Positions 14,828-24,089 of a stretch of 25,176 nucleotides of DNA are shown piece after piece (the first letter of the stretch is position 1; the number at the start of each line of letters is the position of its first letter). A program made the position numbers and the translations under genes. The stretch comes from a virus. The stretch is taken from IMG/VR virus record IMGVR_UViG_3300043436_001702, positions 1-25,176 of that record; one strand, written 5' to 3'. The notes under the pieces were generated by a model. That model did no database searches. It was not told where the DNA came from and saw only the letters and a list, made by a program, of their open reading frames with translations.

Positions 14828-15793
14828 ATGGGCGGTAAATCTAGTCCTCCACCACCAGACTATTCTGGGATGGAAGCTCTCGGGCGAGAGCAGCTTCAGT
14901 TTGCTCGCGACCAGTACGCAGAGATGAAGCCATTCACCACCCGGTTGGCAACATCCTTGGCAGACGCTCAGCAAGAGCAGATGGCGCAAGCCCGTGATTA
15001 CTACGACTACCAGCGGGACACTTTCCGGCCAGTTGAACAAGGTCTAGTTAGACAGGCGCAGGAGTTCGACACTGAGGCTTACCGCCAGCAGTTGGCGTCT
15101 AAAGCTATGGCAGACGCGGCCAAAGCATTCCAAGGCTCGCAGGGCGTGATGATGCGTGAAGCTACACGCCGTGGGGTCAACCCAGCCTCTGGTGCTTTCG
15201 GTGCTGCGTCTAACGCCAACGCGATGGGCCTTGCAGCTATGCAGACCGGAGCTGCTAACCAAGCACGCCAACAAGCGGAACAACTGGGCTTTGCCCGCAA
15301 ACTGGATGTCGTTGGCCTTGGCCGTAACCTTGCAGGTGCTTCAACTGCTGCGTATGGCGGTGCCACTGGCGCAGGTCAAGCTGCGGGCAGTACGGCGATG
15401 TCTGCTGGCAATCAGCGCATGACAGGTATGGCACAGTCTGGTCAGACAATGGGTAGTGTTCTGGGCTCACAGACTTCCGCATACAACGCTGGCATGCAGC
15501 AGCAAGGGCTTGATGTTGGCGGGCTGCTTACTGGAGCTGCTAAGGCCTACACGGCTTTCTCCGACCGTCGCTTGAAACAAAACATTGAGCTGGTTGGCCG
15601 CGATGAACGCACCATGCTGCCGCTGTACGAGTTCGAGTACATCAACGGTTCCGGTCGCCGCTTCCTCGGCGTGATGGCGCAGGATGTGTTGGAGACTTAC
15701 CCAGACATGGTGTTCACAATGCCCGACGGCTTCATGGCAGTAAATTACGCCGGTCTCGGCATGGAAATGGTGGAGGTCAGCAATGCGGCTTAA
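14828..15793 (+). CDS. Internal virion protein with C-terminal S74 self-cleaving domain
   Basis: An AAGGA site at 14816-14820 precedes the ATG. Residues 1-20 are Pro/Gly-rich (MGGKSSPPPPDYSG). Residues about 20-130 are a long charged helix region, and 150-235 are Gly/Ala/Gln-rich low-complexity, as in membrane-interacting ejection proteins. The C-terminus is a short S74 domain: FSDRRLKQNIELVG, LYEFEYI, RRFLGVMAQDVLETYP. Ser245 and Lys250 keep the cleavage dyad spacing, so about 77 residues could be removed. This is shorter than in typical fibre chaperones. The genes that follow are ejection-type proteins, which places it in that group; a T7 gp14-like role is possible. It overlaps the next gene by 11 bases. 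Confidence 0.75.
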   Translation: MGGKSSPPPPDYSGMEALGREQLQFARDQYAEMKPFTTRLATSLADAQQEQMAQARDYYDYQRDTFRPVEQGLVRQAQEFDTEAYRQQLASKAMADAAKAFQGSQGVMMREATRRGVNPASGAFGAASNANAMGLAAMQTGAANQARQQAEQLGFARKLDVVGLGRNLAGASTAAYGGATGAGQAAGSTAMSAGNQRMTGMAQSGQTMGSVLGSQTSAYNAGMQQQGLDVGGLLTGAAKAYTAFSDRRLKQNIELVGRDERTMLPLYEFEYINGSGRRFLGVMAQDVLETYPDMVFTMPDGFMAVNYAGLGMEMVEVSNAA

Positions 15794-17318
15794 TTTCAAC
15801 AACATTGGCAGAGGACTCGAAGCCATCGCTGGGGCCAAGCAGGCCCGCGACTTGGCGCAAACCTCGGCACGCTTTGACGTCACTGAAGGTGCATACGGTC
15901 CCGGCTTGCAGGAAAACATTACGCAGCTCGAAGGTCTCAAAGCCCAAGACCCAGCGCAAGCTGCTGCGTACGACCAAGCCATTGGTGAGTTGACCCGTCG
16001 CCAAGGTCTAACTGCGCCCGACTTCTCTGTGGCCAGTGGACCCACCAACTTTGCGACTCGCCAAGAAGCCCGTCAAGCTGCAGCTCCTATGCGTGCTGAA
16101 GGCCTTGCAGGTGTGTATCGTCGGTATGGTGATGTGGCCCAAGCCGACGCACTGGAAGCCCGTGCACAGGAAATGCAACGAGCCATTTCTGCGGAAGAGC
16201 GAGCAAAGGCTGCTGAAGCTCGCAACGTGCAAGATTTCGCCAACAGACAGACTCTCACTGGTTTGGAAATCAACGAGCGTACGCAGAAGGCAGCTGACGC
16301 CCAGAAAATGACCGACTTCAACGCGTGGCGTTCGCAGAACCCAAACGCTGGATTCGCAGAAATCAACGCCGAAGTGCAGCGTTTGGGCATGGGTGTGGAG
16401 CAGCAGTTTAAAGTTGCATCAAGTCTTACTGGCATTGGTGAGCAGGAGTTCAAAGCGTCTCAGCAGCGAATCCGAAAGTTGGTGGAGAACCAAGGTCTTG
16501 ACGGTTTGCTCAAGGCTCACAAAGAAAGCAACGATCTTGACCCCGGCTCCCACTTTGAAGTCACCCGTGGCAAAGACGGCAAAGTGTCGTTAAACCGTGT
16601 GGACACTGCTACCGGTCAAATCATCCAGCCAAACGTGTTTTCTGGCAGTGAGGCTGAGACTACTGCGTACTTGAACAGAGCCGCTATGGACCCAGCCACC
16701 ATCATCGACTTCACGATGAATTTAGAGAAAGCTAAATCTGGGTTGGCCAAAGACACTGCGGCCATTGAGGCGTCTAAATCTACAACTAACCTAGCTAATG
16801 TTCGTGCAAGGGGACTTCAGGCTGACGATGCTACGCAAGCTAGGCTGAAAGACATCCGAGACCAATTCACCGCACTTACGCCTGAGCAAAAACTCGGCCC
16901 AGAGGGTAGAGCCCTTGAGCGTGAATTCAACATGGTCACATCTGGCCCCGGTAAGCAAGTAAGCACTGGCCCAGCACCTCGCCCAGAAGTTACCGCAGCT
17001 GCCGTAGTGGAGTATGCAAAGGAATTGGTTGGTAAGCCCTCTGGCGTGATGAAAGACGGCAAGCCTGTTAAGTACACTGCTGAAACAGCCGCCGCTGCGG
17101 CTCGCAGAGCACTTAGCGCCCAAGACGGTGCTGCCGCAGACCCTGCGGACGCGCTGATCGAAGCCATGCGCAGAAATGCTCCCACACAGCAGCAAGCCAC
17201 TCCTGCAGGGCAAGGGCTCATCAATCTCAGCAACACAATGCTGCCACCCGCAGCGCCAGTGAGAGCAGCTCCAACAACTAGTCAGGAGCGGCTACGCGGG
17301 CTATACTTGGGGCAATAA
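15783..17318 (+). CDS. Internal virion (ejection) protein, helical, middle member
   Basis: The 511-residue product starts inside the end of the previous gene. It is Ala/Gln/Glu-rich and almost all helical, with coiled-coil stretches such as ARAQEMQRAISAEERAKAAE and a linker of Pro/Gly near residue 395. There is no signal peptide, lipobox or catalytic motif. Size, composition and position between an S74-bearing protein and a giant protein match the middle internal virion protein of podovirus-like phages (gp15-like place), which helps form the ejection channel. Assignment is by context, not by clear sequence motif. Confidence 0.65.
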   Translation: MRLNFNNIGRGLEAIAGAKQARDLAQTSARFDVTEGAYGPGLQENITQLEGLKAQDPAQAAAYDQAIGELTRRQGLTAPDFSVASGPTNFATRQEARQAAAPMRAEGLAGVYRRYGDVAQADALEARAQEMQRAISAEERAKAAEARNVQDFANRQTLTGLEINERTQKAADAQKMTDFNAWRSQNPNAGFAEINAEVQRLGMGVEQQFKVASSLTGIGEQEFKASQQRIRKLVENQGLDGLLKAHKESNDLDPGSHFEVTRGKDGKVSLNRVDTATGQIIQPNVFSGSEAETTAYLNRAAMDPATIIDFTMNLEKAKSGLAKDTAAIEASKSTTNLANVRARGLQADDATQARLKDIRDQFTALTPEQKLGPEGRALEREFNMVTSGPGKQVSTGPAPRPEVTAAAVVEYAKELVGKPSGVMKDGKPVKYTAETAAAAARRALSAQDGAAADPADALIEAMRRNAPTQQQATPAGQGLINLSNTMLPPAAPVRAAPTTSQERLRGLYLGQ

Positions 17319-17339
17319 AGCCACAGCTACGGAGTTCTG

Positions 17340-20300
17340 ATGTCCGCCTTTGACAAAATTCGCCAAGCCTTCCCTGAACTAGCAAACGCCAGTGATTCGG
17401 AAGTTCTTGGTGAAGCGGCACGCCGCACTGGTTCCTCCGTGGCGCAACTCTCCGACACACTGGGCATTGCACCTCGCAGTACTTTGGGTGAGATCGGTAG
17501 GCAATTTGGTGCTGGTCTTACCGTAGACGCCCCTCGGATGGCGGGCCAAGCCCTGAAGTACTTCTCTGATGCGGGTGGCGAGCGCGTCGGTGAAGGTGCA
17601 TTCCCCCGCCTTGGTAGGCCCACAGGCCTTGAGCGCCAGTATGGCGTACAGATTTCTGAGGCTGCGCCCGGATACCGGGCTGGCCAAGCACTTGTTGAAT
17701 CCGCTGACGTACGCGGTCGCGGCACAGAAGCCGACTTACGCGGTCGTGGTTTGCTCGGTGAAGCACTTGTTACTGGTGCGCGTGGCGTAGGTGGTATCGT
17801 TCCTACACTCGGTCTTATGGCTGTGCCCGGGGGTCAAGTTTTAGCCCCAGCACTGCAAGCTGGGCTGTTCGGCGGCTCGTCTGCACAGGACACATACGAG
17901 AAACTTATCGAGCAAGGTATTGCCCCAGCTGATGCTGAAGCTGCTGCACGCCGAGTGTTCGCTGTACAAGGCCTTGGTGAAGGTGTTGCCACTGCTGGTC
18001 TTGGTGCGTTGTTCCGCCCTGCGGTAGCCGCAGCCCGTGGCGCACGCTCTACCTCTGGTGTGGCGCAGTCTCTGACAGATACCAGCGTGCTTCGCCCCTT
18101 TGCAAGAGGCATGGCACTGAACGTCCCGTTGCAGGCTGGCACAGAGGCTGCACAGGATGTCGGCACAGAACTTATCGAGCGTTCGTACGGCGCAAGACCC
18201 GAAGATGTTGGCGACATAGCACGTGGCTCTGCGCTCGCTGGCGCTGGTATGACACTGCTGTTGGGCCCACTTGCGCTGGGTGGCTCTATCTCTCGCTCTC
18301 GCAACGCTGAACGGCTGCAACAGGCTCTGTACGACCCACAAGTAGCACCAGAAGTACGCGAAGCTGCACGTCAACAGGTTATGGAAGCTGCTCGCCAGCA
18401 AGGTGTGGCCCCAGCCAATGCAGAAGAATGGCTCCAGCGTCAGCTTCGCGAAGACGCAGCCAACATTGCGACTGTGCAGCAGCAGGAAGAGCAGACGCTT
18501 GATGCTCTGACTGAGACACCGTACGCCGACATTGCCTACGCACTGCGCGATCCTGAGTTGTCTGCGGCTATTTCCGAAACTGACCGGGTCAAACTGTTCG
18601 GCACTCTGGAGACATTGCAGGCTGCTGACACACCCGCTGAGCAGCGCGATGCTTTGCTGGCGGACGCAAACGAGACCATTGGTCGCTACGTTGCCGCACT
18701 CCAAGAGCCCGGCGCAGAGACAGACCTGACACAGCCGTTTGGCCTGCAACGCCAGTCTGTGCTGACTACCCCACAACCTGTGCAAGAGCTTAACCTTGCT
18801 GGTGGCTTGACGCAAGTCCAGACCAACATCCCTGACAGCTTGGCCGGATACCAAGCCCCCGCCCCCGCAGGGCGCGAAATGGTACGCACACAGGCTCCCG
18901 CACCCGTTGAAGGTGTCGAGGGCATCGAGGCTGTACGCCCCGGCGTTTTCCAAGTGGCACAGCCATTGCAGCAAGTTGGCACTTTCGTTGGTCCACGTGC
19001 ACCAGCAGCCCCCGTTACTCCTGTCGGCGCTCCAACTGCAGTTGCCGCCGCTTTGCCCGCTGCACAACCTGCAGCGGGCGTTTCTTCTACCGCAACTACC
19101 GGAGCACCCAGTGGCACTCAAGCCTCTAAAGCCGTCAAAGCAAAAACGCAGCGAGCGAAAGCACCAGCAGCCCCTGCAGCCGCAGTCGTAACTGAGGAAG
19201 ACAAGCCGCTGGCCAAACTGCTTCAGGATGTTGACTCGGTTGACGTTGGCAATCCGCTGCCAGCTTCTGTGCGTGGTGCGCAAACTGTTAAGGCTCCCGG
19301 TCGTACATCGCTTAGCACTGAAATGCTCAAGAAGGTGCGTGACGCCCTGCTCCGCCCATCGGGCAAAGTAGGCAAAGGTGCTGGCGAAGCAGAGCAGCGT
19401 ATCGTCGACGCTCTTCGTAACTTCGCTGGTGCGTACAAGGCATACTCTGATCAAGGTGGTCAGGCAGTGTCGCGCCGCAACAAGCTGCCTAAATCCAAAG
19501 CCGCTGCAGATTTTGCACAAGAACAAGTCTCTGCCGTTGAAGTCCAAGCTGCGAACGTGCAAGCTGCTCTGGCAGAACTGGGTCAGGCTGTCGGCGGCAA
19601 CGCCAAGGACATCGAAGCTGTTGTGCGTCTGGTTAAGGACATGGTTCAGGGCAAGATTGTTGCCCCCGGCAAAACACGCGCTGAAGTCATTCAGGCTGGC
19701 AGACAACTCGATACTATGCTGTCACAGGCATGGGCTGCTGCCAAGCGCGAAACCTTTATGCGTGAGACACCCGATGTCGCTGATGTGCGCGGTGGCGTTG
19801 TTCGTGTTGCGAAAGAACAACAGGGCGAAATATCCCCACTTCAGAAGGCTGCAACAGAAGGCGTCGCTAACCCAAAGGGGAAGGGTGAACGCCAGTTCGG
19901 CCTGCAGGCAGTCTTGCAGTACATCCGCAACTCTGGCACCCCGTTTGAGCGCATGCTGGCCGGAACCTTGCGTGACGTGATCAACGACCAGATGAACGAT
20001 GTGAAGCTGGAGTTCATCACAGAGGGCGACCCACGCTTCGACCCCAAGACCAACACGGTTTTTCTGCGGGCAAATGAGTCCCCAGAAGTGGCTTTGCACG
20101 AAGCCCTGCACGCTGCTCTGCAGTCGTTCATCTACAAGAACCCCAAAGACCCTATGGTCATGCAGCTCAAGCGTTCGCTGAAAGCTGTCGTTGGGTACAA
20201 AGGCGAACTCACTGGCAAAGCCAAGGAAGTCCAAGACCTGCTGAAGAAGCTCGTAGCGGACAAGAACGAACTGGATGCTGTGCTGGAATTGGTGTCGTAC

Positions 20301-23261
20301 GGCACCACGCTCAACGACTTCCGCAAGGCGCTGGAAGCTATGCCGTCTAAGGGTGTACCAGCTTCCTTCCGCGACTCTGTGAGCAACGTCTGGCGCTACA
20401 TCAAGGCTGTCATGGCCCGTATGCTGAATAAGCCAAACACAGTGGCTGCAGACGTGCTTGACTCAAGCCTCGCCCTGCTCGAAAAAGCCAGCAAAGAGGC
20501 ACGCGTGCCGAACACAGGCAATGTCCTCGAAGCCGCAGTGCAAACCAGCAAGCCCGTCAGCAACGAGAAAGCCGCTGCAGCTCTGGGCGTCCCTGTCGTG
20601 GATTACACCCGCTGGGAAGAGAAGAACCTCGTCAACGTATTCAGCACACAGCGTCTGTTTGAGGCAGTCGGCTGGAGCAAGGAAGGCATCGTTGGCCAAG
20701 GTGTTGAGAAGCTGGCGGGCTGGGCTCGTGAGACAGCGAAGAAATACCCAAGCGCAGAGATCGTTGCTGGTTTGCTGAACTCTCGCTACAACGTCAACCG
20801 TGACGTCTCCGACATCCAAGACAACTACAAGTTCGACAAGAACGTTGGCTACCAAGTGGCTGAACGCATTGCCAACTACATCACTAGCCAGCCAGCAGCG
20901 CAAGTCAACGCTGTGTTCGACTACCTCGACGGCAACAAACGCGCACTGGATGGTGTGGATGACGGCGGCAAGCTCAAGGGCTTGGCTGACAACATGAGAA
21001 AGTGGTTCGACATCTACGTGGCTGAGCTGTCACCTGTCGAGCAGAAGTTCTTCAACACCCGCAAGTTCTCAGAGAACCTGCTGTTTCCATCTCGCACCGA
21101 AGAGATTGCTCGCAACCAGTTCGGCCTTGGTAAGATCAACGCCGTGCTCGGCAAGAAGTCGATATCTGAGTCCGAGATTGACCAGAACTGGTTTACCAAG
21201 ACTGCAGATGGTGATGTTGTTTTGGACGGCGATTTCTACCAAGTGTTTAAGACCGCCAACACACTCAAGGGTACGCCAGAGTCTGCAGGCTTTATGTCTG
21301 CGGCTAAGTTCAAAGAGCTTGGCGAAAAAGACCCCATGGGCTTCTCTGTCGATACGACACGCCGCTGGGTTTTGGAAGCTGGCGACGCAGACAAGGGTAA
21401 GTTCAAGTTCACCACGAACACAACTGCGCGTGAAAAGATTGCCGACGAGAAAGCTGATGATCTGGCAAACGCCCTGCGTAACACCATGGCTGCGCTGGCC
21501 AACAATTACGCCAGCAAGAACTTCATCAGTGCCATGGCCAAGATGGGCAACGAAGATAGCCCATACCCACGGGTTGCTTTCGACAACGTAGCGCAGATCA
21601 ACGAAGAGTACGGCACCCAGCTGCAAGAAGGTGACGATCGTATCCTCAGCGTGTCTGAGGAGATGTCGCGCTCTGAGAAGACCCGTGACCTGTATCGCAT
21701 GTCCGGCACTTGGGTGCAGCTGCCAAAGTCCGATGTGTACGGCGATCTTGCTGGCAAGTACCTGCCGGGTCCAGTGTGGAACTCGATGATCGACATGTAC
21801 TCGCGTCAGCCAGTCATTGACATCCGTGCAGTCAACAGCACGATGCGTTGGTTCAAGAAGACCAAGACCACGCTCAACCCCGGCACGCACGTCACCAACG
21901 CGGCCTCGAACATGACTATGGCGATGATGCACGACATCTCGTTCAAGACAATGCGCGATGCCACCAAGCTGTTGTACCGCTATGAGTTCAGCCCCAAATC
22001 GCTGACTCCGCAAGAGCGCACCATGGTCGAACAGTTCATCAATTCTGGTGCCATGCTCGGAGACTTCTCCAGCACAGAAGTGAAGGAAGCCCTGTACCAA
22101 GCGCAAGAAGACAACCTGCGCAATGGCAACGACAACTCGCTGCTGACCCGCGTTGCAGGCTTCCTCGGCATTGAGAAGTCTAAAGCTGAGTTCCTTGCGA
22201 AGTACGCTGAGAAAGGCAAGCAGGGTGCCCTGACAGCCGACGAGGTGATGACACAAATCTACGCCTTTGAGGATAACGCATTCCGCATGGCGGCTTTCAT
22301 GAAGACGGTTGGCCAAGAGCAGATGAAGGCCGGTGCCAATGCACCAACGCCAGAGATGTTCCGCACTGCGGGCAAGTTTGCGCTTGCCGCGTTTGGTGAC
22401 TACGACATCGACTCTAAGGCTGTGAAGGCATTGCGCCAGACAGTCATGCCGTTTATCTCGTGGGGTTACGCCATGGGTCCGATCATCGGGCGCATGATAC
22501 TGATGCAGCCTTGGAAGATTGCCAACATCTTGATGGCGTACTACCTGCTGGAAGCTGCAATGAGCGGCGCTGCCGATGGAGATGACGAAGAGCTACGCAG
22601 GTCCGGCCCTGAGAGCATCCGTGAGCGCATGTTCTTTGGCGCAGTTGGCCCGTACATGCACGTCCGCATCCCATTCATGGGCGATGACCAAAATCCTGTG
22701 TACTACAAGCTCGGCGACTACTTCCCTGTTGCGTCGATCACCAAAGGCTTGCCAAACGGATTTATGGGCCAGTCGTGGTTCCCTAGCATGATCACCCCAA
22801 GCGGCCCGTTTGTGTCTGTGATTGCCAGCACTGTGCTCGGCGTAGACACGTTCACAGGCAAGTCCATCCACCAGCCAACCGACACAGGGTGGGACAAGCT
22901 GTGGAACGCGACCAAGGCAGGCTACGACATCTTCACGCCACCAGCGATCAGCAGCAGACAGATCAGCCGCGCCAACGACTTCTTCGAGGGCAAAGAGGGA
23001 ATCACAGGCGCTCCTCCTTCCGGGCTTGTGTTTGCACGCTCCTTCGGCCTCAAGTTGTATGATTACAACGTCACAGAAGAGGAAGCTAGACAAGACTTCA
23101 ACGCCAAGCGTGTGGAACGTGAGTTTAAAGCCGCAATGACCAAGGCCAAGCGCGACGAGTATCGCAAGGGATACCCTGACTACGAGGCACTGGACAAAGA
23201 GCTTGAAGACCTGCAAACTCGCATGGAAAAAGAGATCGCCAAGAAACGAGGAGAAGAGTGA
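17340..23261 (+). CDS. Giant internal virion/ejection protein with HExxH metallopeptidase-like domain
   Basis: The ATG is preceded by GGAG. The 1973-residue product has Gly/Ala-rich hydrophobic stretches at about 145-185 and 300-320. A Pro/Ala-rich linker spans about 500-640. A domain around residues 890-1060 has the zinc-peptidase motif HEALH (His920, Glu921, His924), with Glu983 in LELVSYGT as a possible third ligand. From about 1500, WFKKTKTTLNPGTHVTNAASN resembles the C-terminal region of large polyvalent phage proteins. A hydrophobic patch near 1700-1740 (WKIANILMAYYLLEAAM) and a charged coiled-coil tail follow. Size and place match a gp16-like ejected protein, but no lytic transglycosylase motif was seen; the metallopeptidase could process virion or host proteins. 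Function is inferred. Confidence 0.75.
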   Translation: MSAFDKIRQAFPELANASDSEVLGEAARRTGSSVAQLSDTLGIAPRSTLGEIGRQFGAGLTVDAPRMAGQALKYFSDAGGERVGEGAFPRLGRPTGLERQYGVQISEAAPGYRAGQALVESADVRGRGTEADLRGRGLLGEALVTGARGVGGIVPTLGLMAVPGGQVLAPALQAGLFGGSSAQDTYEKLIEQGIAPADAEAAARRVFAVQGLGEGVATAGLGALFRPAVAAARGARSTSGVAQSLTDTSVLRPFARGMALNVPLQAGTEAAQDVGTELIERSYGARPEDVGDIARGSALAGAGMTLLLGPLALGGSISRSRNAERLQQALYDPQVAPEVREAARQQVMEAARQQGVAPANAEEWLQRQLREDAANIATVQQQEEQTLDALTETPYADIAYALRDPELSAAISETDRVKLFGTLETLQAADTPAEQRDALLADANETIGRYVAALQEPGAETDLTQPFGLQRQSVLTTPQPVQELNLAGGLTQVQTNIPDSLAGYQAPAPAGREMVRTQAPAPVEGVEGIEAVRPGVFQVAQPLQQVGTFVGPRAPAAPVTPVGAPTAVAAALPAAQPAAGVSSTATTGAPSGTQASKAVKAKTQRAKAPAAPAAAVVTEEDKPLAKLLQDVDSVDVGNPLPASVRGAQTVKAPGRTSLSTEMLKKVRDALLRPSGKVGKGAGEAEQRIVDALRNFAGAYKAYSDQGGQAVSRRNKLPKSKAAADFAQEQVSAVEVQAANVQAALAELGQAVGGNAKDIEAVVRLVKDMVQGKIVAPGKTRAEVIQAGRQLDTMLSQAWAAAKRETFMRETPDVADVRGGVVRVAKEQQGEISPLQKAATEGVANPKGKGERQFGLQAVLQYIRNSGTPFERMLAGTLRDVINDQMNDVKLEFITEGDPRFDPKTNTVFLRANESPEVALHEALHAALQSFIYKNPKDPMVMQLKRSLKAVVGYKGELTGKAKEVQDLLKKLVADKNELDAVLELVSYGTTLNDFRKALEAMPSKGVPASFRDSVSNVWRYIKAVMARMLNKPNTVAADVLDSSLALLEKASKEARVPNTGNVLEAAVQTSKPVSNEKAAAALGVPVVDYTRWEEKNLVNVFSTQRLFEAVGWSKEGIVGQGVEKLAGWARETAKKYPSAEIVAGLLNSRYNVNRDVSDIQDNYKFDKNVGYQVAERIANYITSQPAAQVNAVFDYLDGNKRALDGVDDGGKLKGLADNMRKWFDIYVAELSPVEQKFFNTRKFSENLLFPSRTEEIARNQFGLGKINAVLGKKSISESEIDQNWFTKTADGDVVLDGDFYQVFKTANTLKGTPESAGFMSAAKFKELGEKDPMGFSVDTTRRWVLEAGDADKGKFKFTTNTTAREKIADEKADDLANALRNTMAALANNYASKNFISAMAKMGNEDSPYPRVAFDNVAQINEEYGTQLQEGDDRILSVSEEMSRSEKTRDLYRMSGTWVQLPKSDVYGDLAGKYLPGPVWNSMIDMYSRQPVIDIRAVNSTMRWFKKTKTTLNPGTHVTNAASNMTMAMMHDISFKTMRDATKLLYRYEFSPKSLTPQERTMVEQFINSGAMLGDFSSTEVKEALYQAQEDNLRNGNDNSLLTRVAGFLGIEKSKAEFLAKYAEKGKQGALTADEVMTQIYAFEDNAFRMAAFMKTVGQEQMKAGANAPTPEMFRTAGKFALAAFGDYDIDSKAVKALRQTVMPFISWGYAMGPIIGRMILMQPWKIANILMAYYLLEAAMSGAADGDDEELRRSGPESIRERMFFGAVGPYMHVRIPFMGDDQNPVYYKLGDYFPVASITKGLPNGFMGQSWFPSMITPSGPFVSVIASTVLGVDTFTGKSIHQPTDTGWDKLWNATKAGYDIFTPPAISSRQISRANDFFEGKEGITGAPPSGLVFARSFGLKLYDYNVTEEEARQDFNAKRVEREFKAAMTKAKRDEYRKGYPDYEALDKELEDLQTRMEKEIAKKRGEE

Positions 23262-23515
23262 TGGCAAAGACACCAGCATGGACACGCAAAGAAGGCAAAG
23301 ACCCCAAGGGGGGTCTTAACGCCAAGGGGCGTGCCTCCTACAACAAGGCGAATCCCGGCAAGCCGGGGCTCAAGGCTCCGCAGCCAGAGGGCGGTCCCCG
23401 CAAGGATTCGTTCTGCGCTCGCATGGAAGGCATGAAAGAGAAGCTGACCAGCGCCAAGACTGCCAAAGACCCCAACAGCCGCATCAACAAATCGTTGCGT
23501 GCATGGAAGTGCTGA
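23261..23515 (+). CDS. Small basic phage protein, DUF6321-like
   Basis: I chose the ATG at 23261, which overlaps the giant gene's stop and has AGGAG at 23249-23253 at good spacing; a GTG three bases earlier is too close to it. The 84-residue protein is rich in Lys, Gly and Pro: AWTRKEGKDPKGGLNAKGRA, then NPGKPGLKAP, DSFCARMEGMKEKLTSAKTA and a C-terminal RINKSLRAWKC. I recognise this pattern from a conserved small-protein family in tailed phages (I believe DUF6321); its function is unknown. The high positive charge suggests nucleic-acid binding. Confidence 0.75.
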   Translation: MAKTPAWTRKEGKDPKGGLNAKGRASYNKANPGKPGLKAPQPEGGPRKDSFCARMEGMKEKLTSAKTAKDPNSRINKSLRAWKC

Positions 23516-23516
23516 C

Positions 23517-23705
23517 ATGGCAACCAAAGCAAAATCCACAGTCAATGCTGCAGGCAACTACACCAAGCCCGAGCTGCGCAAGCGGATCGTCAGTCAGGTG
23601 AAAGCCGCAGCTACGCAAGGCACTGGTGCTGGCCAATGGTCAGCTCGCAAGGCACAACTCGTGGCCAAGAAGTACAAAGCCGCTGGCGGGGGGTACAGAG
23701 ATTGA
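23517..23705 (+). CDS. 62-residue basic protein of unknown function
   Basis: The ATG at 23517 lies two bases after the previous stop. The product is strongly basic, with NYTKPELRKRIVSQVKAAAT, then a Gly-rich turn and GQWSARKAQLVAKKYKAAGG. The helix-turn-helix-like pair of amphipathic helices recurs in small proteins of related phages, often next to the DUF6321-like protein. A DNA-contacting or virion-internal role is inferred from charge and position. It overlaps the next start by 4 bases. Confidence 0.65.
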   Translation: MATKAKSTVNAAGNYTKPELRKRIVSQVKAAATQGTGAGQWSARKAQLVAKKYKAAGGGYRD

Positions 23706-23935
23706 AAGCCCCTCAGAAGTCCCTCAAAGAGTGGACCAACCAAAACTGGAAAACCAAAAGTGGAAAACGATCATCTGACACGGGCGAAAGGTATCTACCT
23801 GAGTCTGCGATTAAAAGCCTTAGCCCTGCTGAATATGCTGCGACAACGCGTGCGAAACGCGCTGGCAAAGCGCAAGGCAAACAGTTTGTAGCTCAACCCA
23901 AAAAGATAGCTGCAAAGACCGCAAAATTCCGCTAA
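23702..23935 (+). CDS. 77-residue basic protein with RYLP motif, TTG start
   Basis: The frame is open to 23636, but the TTG at 23702 overlaps the previous stop (TTGA) and is preceded by a G-run (ggcggggggt), so I take it as the start. The product begins KAPQKSLKEWTNQNWKTKSG, has GERYLPESAIKSLSPAEYAA and ends PKKIAAKTAKFR. I know a family of small phage proteins with the same SLKEWT...RYLP...SPAEYAAT order; its function is unknown. Very high Lys content suggests nucleic-acid binding. No membrane helix is present. Confidence 0.65.
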   Translation: MKAPQKSLKEWTNQNWKTKSGKRSSDTGERYLPESAIKSLSPAEYAATTRAKRAGKAQGKQFVAQPKKIAAKTAKFR

Positions 23936-23954
23936 CCCCCAACTGGAGATTCTC

Positions 23955-24089
23955 ATGATGTACGGAAAAACAATGATGGCCAAGGCCCCCGCAGGCAAAA
24001 AAGCTGCTCCTTTCAAGCCATGTGCCAAGTGCCCCAACCCAGCCAAGTGTGCCAAGATGGGCGCTTGCATGGCCAAAGCCAAGAAGTAA
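23955..24089 (+). CDS. 44-residue Lys/Cys-rich mini-protein, possible zinc binder
   Basis: The ATG at 23955 has GGAG at 23945-23948. The product carries four cysteines in the pattern C-x2-C-x5-C-x5-C (Cys23, 26, 32, 38) within a Lys/Ala/Pro-rich chain (KPCAKCPNPAKCAKMGAC). This could hold one zinc ion or two disulfides. No family is recognised with certainty. The stop overlaps the next start as TAATG, which supports real translation. Confidence 0.6.
   Translation: MMYGKTMMAKAPAGKKAAPFKPCAKCPNPAKCAKMGACMAKAKK

Noticed and set aside
17340-18500. Lytic transglycosylase domain expected in a gp16-like protein
   Set aside because: I looked for an SLT-type Glu-Ser motif and surrounding pattern at the N-terminus and did not see one; the region is Gly/Ala-rich instead.
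17841-19706. 621-residue open frame on the minus strand
   Set aside because: It lies antisense to the giant ejection protein, is rich in Cys/Arg/His with no domain pattern, and has no coupled neighbours; it results from Ala/Gln codon bias of the real gene.
21069-22316. 415-residue open frame on the minus strand
   Set aside because: It is antisense to the C-terminal half of the ejection protein, with no recognised motif; treated as a shadow frame.
23354-23367. cccggc-aa-gccggg inverted repeat
   Set aside because: The two-base loop is too tight for a stable full stem, it lies in the coding sequence of the DUF6321-like gene and has no T-run.
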